Below the pieces are notes generated by a model. That model saw only the letters and a list, made by a program, of their open reading frames with translations, had not been told where the DNA came from and did not search any database. Below are positions 1 through 11,600 of a stretch of DNA of 64,000 nucleotides, one piece after another; positions within the stretch are counted from its first letter, which is position 1; the number at the start of each line of letters is the position of its first letter. The position numbers and the translations under genes are program-made. This DNA is from Apricaphanius iberus (lineage: Eukaryota > Chordata > Actinopteri > Cyprinodontiformes > Aphaniidae), in assembly GCA_028564705.1 (NCBI GenBank), contig JAPXFQ010002431.1:1302001-1366000 (forward strand), in the 5' to 3' direction.

Positions 1-348
1 GAAAAAAATCGATCCTGAACCGATTCTTATTGAAATTAAAATCGATTCACAAGTTCAAACCTCAATTCTATTTTTTTTTCTTTAGAATAGTTTGCCCATT
101 TTCCAGCTAAGGAACGGCTAAAGGAAGGAAGTTCAACGTGGCCATTTTAAATATTGTCTAAAAGGATTATTAATAAATCAAAATTAAATTATGGGCCTGT
201 AGTTGAAATAACGGCTCAAAAAAATGTTTTAATAGCACTGACCCATATTTACATCAAACTGGATCTCATTGAAGCGTGAAAATCAATTCTAACTCTTGAG
301 AATCGAAATCGAATCAGTTATTGAGATTTGAATCCATACCTAGCCCTA
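1..348 (-). mobile_element. partial inverted-repeat DNA element, cut by the window edge
   Basis: Rich in AATCGATTC-type repeats and ending ATACCTAGCCCTAA. Its reverse complement matches 16796-17140 (GCTRGGTAT start, GAATCGATTC repeats, the TAGCACTGACCC block, and AAGAATCG.TTCAG.ATC at the other end). Non-coding and non-autonomous. Confidence 0.6.
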
Positions 349-819
349 ATCAACCAAGCATTCTCTGCGATTATATTGTCATAATAACGTATCCCAGAGT
401 AAATAATAAAAATAATAATAATAATTTTCAACAGGATGTAAAAATGTAGAACAATAATATATGACATGATCACTTCTCATTTATTTAGAACAATAAAAGT
501 AACAACTACTCCTGATGCTAAAATATTCTGTAACTTTCATAATTTATCCATCCATTTGTGTCATCATCTGTTGGGATAACAGCATAACAGCCGGGGACTT
601 AGACAAGTCTCAGCCATCTGATAAAGAAGCTTGGTTCTGTTCCGGAGATGATCGCCCAAAAGAGGATGTACTACGTGTTAAAGTATACAATACTTATGCA
701 GCGTATAGTAGGGGTTGCATTAACCAAATGTCCAAAAGGAAAAACTATGAAGGCTGTCTGTCATTTTTGCAGATTAGTATTCACACTGACCACTTTATAT
801 ACAGATTCCAGGTAAATAA

Positions 820-1075
820 ATCAGTTAAAAAAAAGATTCCCAGACACTTTGATCAACTTTGACCGGGAGCTGACTGTACGTTGAAAAGTCTCTGAGGCTT
901 CGGAGTGCGACTGTAGCTTACGGATCAGGACATGGTTCTGTGTTGTAAGTAGTCCCCTCCCGCAGATAGAAAACAACCCGTCTAGTGCTATGTAACGTCT
1001 GATTTCAATCAAGTCTGAAACCATGTGATTGGGCCCGATTTCCAATCACAATATTTGGATTTAGTCATCCCTAAT
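820..1075 (-). mobile_element. hAT-like element fragment, copy 1
   Basis: Ends with TTTAGTCATCCCTA at 1072. The reverse complement of this stretch matches two blocks at 37195-37240 (ATCGGGCCCAATCA.GTGG) and 37735-37830 (CTGATCCGTAA, TTTTCAACGT.CAGTCAGCTC, AAAGTGTCTGGGAATC). The two copies show a dispersed family. The short open frame on the - strand has no recognisable domain. Confidence 0.6.
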
Positions 1076-1081
1076 AAATAA

Positions 1082-1085
<4 letters not shown>

Positions 1086-1148
<63 letters not shown>
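1086..1148. repeat. (TA)n microsatellite
   Basis: About 31 uninterrupted TA units directly beside the end of the hAT-like fragment. Confidence 0.97.
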
Positions 1149-1152
<4 letters not shown>

Positions 1153-1317
1153 TCAAACTCTGGCCCTAGCATCAAGAAGAAAACAGGTTCAGCCAATCAA
1201 AACCTAGTTAGCACAAATTTCAAACTCAGGAGTTTCATTTTGTTTTTTATCAGTCAAATTCAACTATTTTTTTAATTAGAGCACTTCAAGTATAATACAG
1301 CATCACATAAGCAAAAG

Positions 1318-1709
1318 TAGGGATGCACCGACACCGATTCTGGTAGTGGGTATCGACCCTGATACTGTCTAATATCTATTAGACGGTAAAATCTATCGGT
1401 TAAACTTAAATGATACCATGAACTGATTCTCAAAATGTGGAAAATCTGCAATAAATTCACAAAAAGATTCATTTTTCACTTGAAATTTTATTTTTGTGGT
1501 AATTTTATTTTTTATTATCTGTTTTTTTGTCTTAGTTTAGTTCGTAAAGTCTGGTGACTTCAGTCTCTTCAAGAAAGGTATAAGGTGGAAGTTAAACGGC
1601 TTATTAATTCAACAATAGTATCGGATCGGTATCGGGTATCGACTGATTCGCAAAATCCAAGCATCGGTATCGGTATCAGGACTGAAAAAGTCGAATCGCT
1701 GCACCCCTA
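1318..1709. mobile_element. hAT-type MITE with exact 8-bp target duplication
   Basis: Starts TAGGGATGCACCGA and ends TCGCTGCACCCCTA, which are near-complementary ends. It is flanked on both sides by the same octamer AGCAAAAG (1310-1317 and 1710-1717), the 8-bp duplication typical of hAT insertion. 392 bp, rich in GGTATCG repeats, no coding capacity. Confidence 0.88.
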
Positions 1710-4700
1710 AGCAAAAGAATGACAGAACGATGCATTTATTGCCTTTTTTTGTATATTGGGAGGGAAAAAGAAGGAACTGTCTTTTTCTTATTGATTAGTA
1801 ATGTGCAGCAACACGAAGGGGACTCGTAGTGTTACCCTTTGCTTTATACAGCTGGGGAAGGGTGTGGCCTATATTTGTCGTATTCAGATGGGGAAATGGG
1901 CAGAGAGACAGAGAAAGGGGCGTAAAAACCAAGGGACAAACTCCACTGGCCAAAATTGAAGCCAACCGGGAGGTGATAAAAAATTGACTTCATCCATCTT
2001 TATAAACAGTCTATGGTGAAAACATGCAGCATAGATCTCAAGGTGGGGAGTCATACTCCAGATAGGTGCATTGAGGACTTAAAGCCTCTTCATATGGGGC
2101 GCCCGCTCCACCTCTACATGCTCCAGAAAAGAGTTTTTTTATTTTACTATTGAGACTTTCTCTGACTTTTGCTGAAGAGGACATTAAACCTTTAGAACCG
2201 AACAATAAAGTAAAAAAAAATGTTTTTTTTGAAGTCCATGACATACTTCAACTTCAAATCTGTGGGGACTGCTTGCTTTTGTTTTTTTTTTTTTTTCTTT
2301 AACTGTAAAGGACTGCTCCATGCCACACTGCGTGCTAAACCGAGCTCTAGAGGTGTGTCTCACTCGCAACGAATGGCCCGAGGTTTCAGTGGATCAAACA
2401 GCACCACGTCTCGTTTTATCAGGATGAGCCAAAAGCCAACATCATGACCAAGCATAAAAGACCAATCTTTTATTCTATAAACCACACAACACACACACAC
2501 ACACATCAGGCAGAAGCTTGTCCTACGCTACACACCTGTGGTGCATTCAAAGAACGTTAGAAAGATATGGTTAGTTCAAGAACGTAGGACTTTTAAAACA
2601 TCTTACCAATTAACTTACGTGTCCAACAGAAAGCCTGCAACCTCCGTGTCCGTCTTCAAGTTCGTGTCCCTCATGAATAGTCTCCATCTGGTAAATGCTC
2701 CACCGATGTAGATTCTTGTTTTCTCCTGGTTATTTCTTTTTCTTTTCAGTGGTATGGTTTCCTCCCTCTCACGGGGCAAAGAGTACGGATGGTCCCCCAT
2801 AGAAAATTGAAAAATATGATCCACGGTCCTCTATGCTTGTTGCTGGTTTCTTCTCTTCACCTCTCCCCCTCCCCCCGACGTCACTGGCTAAAATGCGTGA
2901 AGCTAACAAGTTTGACCCCTTTCGGCTAATGTAGTCAAAGATGGCCATGCAACATGGCAGCCTGAGATGGGGGGCGGTGCACCCTCTTTATCTATAAACA
3001 ACATATTCTAAGACACGGGAACACTTTCATGGTAATGCAATTGTGATCAGGCCTCGGTAAAATACGTATTTATGAAAGCAGTACTTGATTTGTATTAATA
3101 AAATCCGACTTTGTTGCACACTGGACCTTTTAACATATCTCAGCTTACGGTTAAATATTTTATATGGATATTTACCGTTGATTTCTTTAAAAATATATTT
3201 TCTACGGTAAGTTCTGAAAGTAAAGTTTTAATATTTCCCTTCCAATCTGATGTGTTTCTTAGCCTACTCGCTGTTTTACTGTATTACTATCGGCCAAGTG
3301 ATTACCTATCGTCCTTTTTAAGAATAACTCTCAGCCAGACCGAATATTGGTCATTCTCTATTATCGTACACTCTTTGTGATTATTGGCCAACCAATCAAC
3401 TGTTGACGGATTAATCGACTATCAGCCTTTTTTAAAAGAACTACTATCAACCCTACTTGCTATCGGGCAAACTAACTATTGGGCGTTCTCTATTTCCTGC
3501 CTGAAGAATGCTTTATCAATAAAGTTTGATTAATTGATTAATATCGGTATAGAACAATCAATCATTATTTAACATATCTGTGTAGATCTGATAACTAAAG
3601 CTGGGCCGATATTATAAACCAATGTTTATTTCATTCTGCTGCGGTTTGTGTTTCTGGAGGGGGCGTGGTTATTGGGTTTTATTGAGTCATGTGACAGTGG
3701 TAGTGACGCACCGCAAAATTGTGGAATATTTAATTTAAGCAGAGAAGCAAGCTCAGCGGTGGGATTGTTATTTCATGGTCTCAGAAGGGTAGGAAATGTA
3801 TAAAATTAATATCAGTAAATGTCGGTTATGGGCCATAATAGCAACATTATTATTGGTATCGGCCCTTATGTTTATATTGGTGCAGCCCTAGTCTGTGTCT
3901 TTTAAAGGTGACAGAGCCGGGTAAATTTGTTCCAGAGAGGGTTCTGAGTGTGACAGGAACTTTTAAATAATGATCCTATGCAAGTGGAAGCAAAGATTAC
4001 ACTATATATTGTCAAAATATATTCATTGATGTCCACCAAAAAATGTAGGACAAAGCCCATTACATATGAAAAGCAATCAAAAACTATTTCATAAACATAT
4101 AAGTAACATGTAAGAGAAATTCAAATAAGATTGCAGAACACATTATATGCAGTTAAATGAAACAATCCTACATTGTGAAACAATGACTACTGCCAAGTGC
4201 ATTAAAATGCCACAAACTGGTAACAACGACGTTTCATTGGAATATATTAGTGTATGTTGTAAACTTCCATTTAACAAAGTCACTAGAAGAAAGATGATGT
4301 AGTGCCCCAAGGAAAGCCATGAACGACTGGTCGGCCTTTACAGAGCCAACTCCTCAGCTAGGGTGAGGGGAGATGGTGGTGCCCCCCCACAATTTAAACG
4401 GGCATCAACTTTCTTACAAAAAATACTTAATAGACCTACATCTCTCTAGTAATTATTTGATTTCAATCTTTCCGTTTTGAAAAACCAGTTTGTGTTTGAT
4501 TTTGATTTGAGAAAGTTATTTTGGATACAGAAGGATAGCATCTAATTAAGTTAGAGGTCAATATGTGTCTAAGTCAATGTACAATATTATTGTAATCTCA
4601 AAAGATTGGTGGCAAAATAAAGTACATTTTGAATAATGATCCACCATACAGGAAAAAAGTTTAAATTATACATTATATCGTCCAGTACCAATTGACCCCA

Positions 4701-5397
4701 ACTGGGAATAAGGAGTAGAAAAAGAATAAATGAAAATCAAGATTTTTGAGAGGTAGTTTATTTAAGGCAGATTTTTCCAATAAGGCTGAGCCAGTATGAA
4801 TACTCTGTTATTCAAATGCAAGTGCAGTGTAACATTTGAACCTGAAGAGGGCACTCCACAGATATTTTTTGGTAGAAAAATAATATTTTTTAACTAAAAC
4901 GTACAAAAAAAAATGAAAATAATGAAGAGACATGTAGACGATACTATTAGATACTCATTTATACAGTTCAGCAAAAAAAGTTGATTAGGGGGTGAGTTGG
5001 ACTTTAAACTTAGGCAAAGTTATTTTTTTGCCACGCCAACGTTTTTTCTTTAGCTTTTATTGCTATTTTTTCATAATGATTGGCTTGAATTCCTCATAGG
5101 CCAGCATCAGTACTTCCAACTCCACTTCTTTGAGGTATTCTGCCCTATTTTTTCTTTTGGGTTTCGTTTGTGACTCGTGAATTCGGTGATCCATAGAGAG
5201 GGTCTTCATGTTTTAGGGTTTACCAGGAGTAGGTTGATTAAGCTGAATCTTATCAGGCTAAGCAGGTTTTGGGTTGATTAACCGAGACTTCAGAGTTTAC
5301 CACGTGGTAAATTAACCACGCTTTCTGGAACTGGCCTCAGGAGAGCAGGGGGTGCTAACTTTCATGGCGTCTCTGCCTGCTATCACAGCGCCATTTC

Positions 5398-5690
5398 AGT
5401 TTTTTTTTTTCTAGGCTTGAGAACGCATTTCTTCCTCAAGGAACAATGGACGCCAGAAAGTAAGTTTTGATTAAGTTGTAAAGCATGACGCCAACATATG
5501 TCACCACCAACCAAAACCCCTTTAAACAGCGCCCATGAAGCAGCCATGCATCTAGTAGAGTGTGCTGTTTTTTTTAGCTTGTGAATGCATTCCCACCTCA
5601 AGAAGGAATAGATGAGAGAAAGTTAAGTTTATATTAAGCTAGAAAGCTTTTTTTACTAGAAGTGCAGCTCATAGAATACTCTAAAAACAC
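5398..5690 (+). mobile_element. fragment of the 21.6-22.8 kb TIR family, with internal duplication
   Basis: 5484-5620 matches 21626-21747 (GCATGACGCCA.., ACCCCTTTAAACA.CGCCCA, TAGCTTGTGAATGCATTCCC). 5398-5485 and 5571-5646 are diverged tandem copies of one unit of about 170 bp period (both TTTTTTCTAGGCTTG-like, then CCTCAAG, then AAGTTTATATTAAG-like). 5646-5690 matches 55005-55045 in reverse. Only part of an element is present. Confidence 0.6.
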
Positions 5691-7491
5691 ATGAAAACAA
5701 ACACAGCAGCCTAAGCATAAACTAGGCTTTTTCAAGTCTTTCTGGAAGTCCAGAGTTACTGGCCGGTTATTATTATAATACCTGTTAGACCGTTTGATCA
5801 TGTGTTTATTGTACTTTCGCCCCTGACTCGGTGGTGTTGTGTCAGCAATAAAGCAAGCATAGCCTCAAACTGGTCATCCAGATATCGATTTTCTTTAGAA
5901 ACCCATTTCTTCCTGTTGAAGTTCTTCCAACGCTGATTGACAGTGGAGATGAAATTATCTTGTGATGATGAGCCACTATAAAAGAACAAACTGCATGATG
6001 TAACAGTGAGTACATTTGATAGTTAATTTTAGCATTGAAACCAATAAAATCCTCAAGAATAGGTTTGATTCCAGGATTGGAATTTCATGGTAATTTGACA
6101 GTAACATCCCAAAATCTCTGAACCGGAGAAATCAGGATGTTTCTTCTCCGCCGTCCGCCAGAGGTAAAGGGAGGCTTTATGGAGCACAGCGGCCAAACGC
6201 CGTATCAGTTCAAGTCGTTGGCTCGCACTGCCTGAATCCAGTCTCTGAGTGGTAACGCTAACAAAGGCTAACGTTAAAAAGACCCCCCATTGCTTTCCAG
6301 CCGTAGGCTGCTGTAAATCCAGTCAATTGCTTTAACTACTTCAACGTTTTTCGGTTTAAACCACCTCGCTGTTGTGGTCCTCCATAGTGTGACATACGGA
6401 TTTCGGTTTCTCTGTTTGTCTTAGTGGTGTGTGGAACACAAAACCAGCTCGCCACAGGACGGGGCTGGTGTGTCTGAGAGAGGGAGGGAGTCTCTGTGTG
6501 ACCATGCCTGTGACGTAGGCAGCCAATCACAAAATTCAGATGCAGTACCACACAATGACCAAGAGCGGCAGCACTAAGACATTTTTAGAACAAAAAGTGT
6601 AAAATTGAACAAGTTTACAAGAAAATCTCAAAAAATGCCTTGAAACTGAAAGATTGTATTGGTAAAGAGCCATTTATGTAATTTATAAGGATAAAAAAAA
6701 TTGCTTTGGGGTTTAGTTACTCTTTAAGAGGGCCGATTGGGTATGGAGACACGGTGGGTGAGAGGATCGAGATTAGTCCCATCAGACAACTATCTGGTTG
6801 CATTACCCTGATACCCATTCTGATAGTGGAAACACGCGTATTATAGTGAATATTTTTATTCATCCGTAAAATAGTACACAAACGTTTGTACAAGTTGTAA
6901 ATGGTGAAAAGAGATTGTTTAAAACATTCTTTTAAAATTGCTATATCTAAAGCATCTATGTAGCATTAAAACCTAATAGGTTATAAACTAAATCATTTTT
7001 AATAGATATTTCTTTATCTTTTTGCAGTTTAAGCATTATCTTCAAACACATATTACTCTCGAGGCACGACTCGCCAATAGGCTGCTTCTCTGCTATTTTC
7101 CTCCTGGTGGTGCAGCCCTAGCACTTCTCTGTTTTTAGGACAGTCTTTAGATCTGATAAATGCTTTTTGAGTGTTTTTTGAGTGGGGGATGGGTTAGGGT
7201 ACAGAAGTATCTATGTCTATCTCCATTTCAACACTTTTCTGGTTTTGAAGATCTTTGAGTCGTCTTCAATCAGTCACAACTATTATGACACCAAAGAGTG
7301 GTGTTGTTCCCGCAAGCCGGGACAATAAAGCTGAAAACCACACTAATCCATTCTCGTAATTACTTCTTTTTCTGCTTTTGTATTTATTTTTTTACTTGGA
7401 TCATCAAGCAAATGTTCTATCTTTATCTTCTTCGATGTCTAAAATGCGACATTTGAAACGTCCTGTTTTATGCCATTCTCTTTGTGCGCAG

Positions 7492-7585
7492 GTGGTTCGT
7501 GTCTCCAAACATGGTCTAGTCCAACTTTGGGATTCGTGAGGCAGCAGCAGTAGCAGCGGCGGCAGCCCCTCAGCACAAAGCCAGG
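7492..7585 (+). promoter_or_regulatory. ncor1: ncor1 5' UTR portion of the start-codon exon
   Basis: A pyrimidine-rich tract and CAG acceptor end at 7491, so this looks like the 5' part of an internal exon preceded by one or more non-coding exons upstream or outside the window, as in mammalian NCOR1. It holds a CAG/CGG-rich stretch (7540-7567). An in-frame stop (TAG, 7517-7519) supports 7586 as the true start. The start context has A at -3 and G at -1, T at +4. The left border is inferred from the acceptor only. Confidence 0.65.
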
Positions 7586-7696
7586 ATGTCCAGCAGCTCG
7601 GGCTACCCGCCCAGCCAGGGGTCCTTCAGCAGCGAGCAGAGCAGATACCCACCACACTCTGTCCAGTACACCTTTACCGGATCACGCCACCAACAG
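7586..7696 (+). CDS. ncor1: ncor1 coding exon 1 (residues 1-37)
   Basis: Encodes 37 residues starting [12 protein letters not shown] and ending SRHQQ, nearly the same as the human NCOR1 N-terminus. It ends in phase 0 at CAG|GTAACG. Start chosen because it matches the family start, has a purine at -3 and an in-frame stop 69 bp upstream. Confidence 0.95.
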
Positions 7697-8585
7697 GTAA
7701 CGTCTGCACGGCCTTGTAAGCTGTTCTGAACTGTCAGAAAACCTCTTGCTCAGCTAAACTGATTATGTCTTTATGGTAGGCCTGGGCGGTATACCTGTTC
7801 ATACTGAAAACCGGTGTTTATTTTCATTATGATATGAATTTTTACTACAGTTTGAAAAGTAACGTTTTTAACTAACTATAGCTGGCGACAGGAGCTACCA
7901 GAAGCGAAGCACACAAGTAATTCCGAAACGAGGAGACACATCTAAGGTTTAGAAGTTTATCGGCTTTAAAAAGTTAGACGAGAACTGAACAGCATATCTT
8001 TTACAACCGCTATTGCGAGTAACCAGTAGGGGGGAGTGTTGAGCGCTATTTTACGGCGGCAAAACGAGTAGGTAAAAAAAAATCAAAAATGGTGGTAAAT
8101 ATGTTTTACATACCATCTACGATATTTCTTCCGTCTTTTTTTCTGCTATCTGAATATTAACCAGCTAATAATCTCCTACAGTTGCCATGTTTATTTTACT
8201 TCTTCTTTAGCAATATCTGGTTTGAGTCTGTACTTTGCCCCCTAGTTGGATTATTCAGTACTAAATGCCAAGCCAGTACAAGATGCAATTTGCTGCTTGC
8301 GTCAACGTAAGGCTAAAAAACACGTAAACTTTCAGCCTTAGAACATCAAGAATGTCTTCTAGAATCATAATCATTTTGTTTTCATATCATTCAACTGTGT
8401 CTAGAAAAAAAAAAAGTAATATGACAGTCAAATGGGCTACGCGTCACTAAAACTTCGGTGCTCTGCCATCTTGGATGCCTCACCATTCGAGTACATTCTA
8501 ACCATGGCTTTTTTTCTACTTTTAAGTGGATTGATTTTTTTATTAATTGAAGTATCCCTACTCTTTATATATATATATACATATG

Positions 8586-8624
<39 letters not shown>

Positions 8625-8626
8625 CT

Positions 8627-8669
<43 letters not shown>

Positions 8670-11600
8670 TACCGTTCAAAAGTTTGGGGTCACCCAAACA
8701 ATTTTGTGTTTTCCATGAAAAGTCACACTTATTCACCACCATACGTTGTGAAATGAATAAAAAATAGAGTCAAGACATTGACAAGGTTAGAAATAATGAT
8801 TTTTATTTGAAATAAGATTGTTTTTACATCAAACTTTGCTTTCATCAAAGAATCCTCCATTTGCAGCAATTACAGCATTGCAGACCTTTGGCATTCTAGC
8901 TGTTAATTTGTTGAGGTAATCTGGAGAAATTGCACCCCACGCTTCTAGAAGCAGCTCCCACAATTTGGATTGGTTGGATGGGCACTTCTTGCGTACCATA
9001 CAGTCAAGCTGCTCCCACAACAGCTCAACGGGGTTCAAATCTGGTGACTGCGCTGGCCACTCCATTACCGATAGAATACCAGCTGCCTGCTTCTTCTCTA
9101 AATAGTTCTTGCACAATTTCGAGGTGTGTTTTGGGTCATTGTCCTGTTGTAGGATGAAATTGGCTCCAATCAAGCGCTGTCCACTGGGTATGGCATGGCG
9201 TTGCAAAATGGAGTGATAGCCTTCCTTATTCAGAATCCCTTTTACCCTGTACAAATCTCCCACCTTACCAGCACCAAAGCAACCCCAGACCATCACATTA
9301 CCTCCACCATGCTTAACAGATGGCGTCAGGCATTCTTCCAGCATCTTTTCAGTTGTTCTGCGTCTCACAAACGTTCTTCTTTGTGATCCAAACACCTCAA
9401 ACTTGGATTCATCCGTCCACAGCACTTTTTTCCAGTCTTCCTCTGTCCAATGTCTGTGTTCTTTTGCCCATCTTAATCTTTTTCTTTTATTGGCCAGTCT
9501 CAGATATGGCTTTTTCTTTGCCACTCTGCCCTGAAGCCCAGAATCCCGCAGCCGCCTCTTCACTGTAGATGTTGACACTGGTGTTTTGCGGGTACTATTT
9601 AATGAAGATGCCAGTTGGGGACCTGTGAGGCGTCTGTTTCTCAAACTAGAGACTCTAATGTACTTATCTTCTTGCTCAGTTGTGCAACGCGGCCTCCCAC
9701 TTCTTTTTCTACTCTGGTTAGAGCCTGTTTGTGCTGTCCTCTGAAGGGAGTAGTACACACCGTTGTAGGAAATCTTCAATTTCTTAGCAATTTCTCGCAT
9801 GGAATAGCCTTCATTTCTAAGAACAAGAATAGACTGTCGAGTTTCAGATGAAAGTTCTCTTTTTCTGGCCATTTTGAGCTATTAATTGACCCCACAAATG
9901 TGATGCTCCAGAAACTCAATCTGCTCAAAGGAAGGTCAGTTTTGTAGCTTCTGTACCGAGCTAAACTGTTTTCAGATGTGTGACCATGATTGCACAAGGG
10001 TTTTCTAATCATCAATTAGCCTTCTGAGCCAATGAGCAAACACATTGTACCATTAGAACACTGGAGTGATAGTTGCTGGAAATGGGCCTCTATACACCTA
10101 TGTAGATATTGCACCAAAAACCAGACATTTGCAGCTAGAATAATCATTTACCACATTAGCAATGTATAGCGTGTATTTCTTTAAAGTTAAGACTAGTTTA
10201 AAGTCATCTTCATTGAAAAGTACAGTGCTTTTCCTTCAAAAATAAGGACATTTCAATGTGACCCCAAACTTTTGAACGGTAGTGTATATGTGAGAAGACA
10301 AATAAAAGAGTAATACAGTATATAGCAATACTTTGAGGTAATTTTTAAAAACCTTATTCAGCACAGCATTGTATACCGCTTCCACACCTGTCTCATGTAC
10401 AACACATCCAGCTTTATTACTGGATCTAGTTGATCCAATGTAACAAACAAGGTGAAAACGACCACCAGCTAGTGGTCAAAATGTATTCATTCAAATGACT
10501 CCATTCAAATTCAGAAAAAAAGAAATAAAAATGTATACTTTGCTTATGAATATCGATACAATATCATGACATAAAATATAAATATTTCTATTGCTCCTGC
10601 ATCTCACGTCTGCTGATAGCTCGCTGCATTGTCTGCTGCACGTACTGGAATGGCGCCCCAAATGACCAGATGTTGTAACTGCATTAGTTTATCCTGGACG
10701 TTTGGTCTAATTGAAAAACTTGCAGTGTCCTGTGGATTCCAATTGCACCTGCCTATCCTGGTTTAAAAGCACCCTTAATACTTTTATTTTCATTTTTTTT
10801 GTTTTTCAAACAAAATAAATGTATCGCAGATGAATTAAGAAATGCATACTTAATGTAGGGAATTATTGTCCATATTATTCAAGCTAACCCCAGCATTGTG
10901 GTTGCTAATTTGAGGAACAAACGAGGTAATGTCTTGTGTTTCACTCTGAATGATAATGTCGGCCGGAAAAATTTGTGTGGGGGAGAAAATGGAATTTTAA
11001 GAATAGGAAATCAAGTGGAATCCTGCAGTTTAACAGTATCTTAAAAAAAGCACCCAGCTTGAATTATGTTAATCAAAAGAAGATATGCAATATCCAGTAT
11101 CTACAAAAATAAATGCGAAACACTAAATCAGTGTAATGAATATGTTGTGTCCCAGAGCGTAATGTTGAATCAAGTAATTTTGCTATGGAGGCTGCTGGTT
11201 TTATAGCCCAGATAAAAAGGTTGTAGCACCAACACAAAACGTCCTTTGCAATCTTAAAGAAAGAACAGCAGCACATCTCTTTACTTGAACTCATTTTATG
11301 CATTTCTATCATTGACCAAAGATAGAAATGCATAAAATGAACATAAAATGGCAAGAAATATTTTCAAACATGTTTATTTCAGTGAAAATGGTAACATACT
11401 GGCTTTATTTAATGTAAATGTATTTAATACCTAGATGTGCACATATGCATTATGAAATGTGAGCAGTTTAGGTCATAATGCAACACATAGAATTGGATAG
11501 AAATCTACAAGTCTATTTGTGCATTACTGAGCAATAAAAAAAATATACAAATAAAAAACTTAAAACAACAGAGATGTGTAATAATACAAAACTCAGAGCA

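Larger units (their letters stand above)
1..7491. other. 5' intron or upstream region of ncor1
   Basis: No gene is supported here. It holds the transposon remnants listed separately (1-348, 820-1075, 1318-1709, 5398-5690), a (TA)n tract, a (CA)n tract at 2482-2506 and otherwise AT-rich unique or old repeat sequence. 3600-3890 has ends typical of a short inverted-repeat element (GGGCCGATATTA near 3603 and its rough complement near 3860, then TGCAGCCCTAG). The open frames over this stretch are short and unlike known proteins. Confidence 0.6.

Noticed and set aside
8432..8767. 111-codon frame with YIYIYI repeats
   Set aside because: Translation of the (TA)n microsatellite only.
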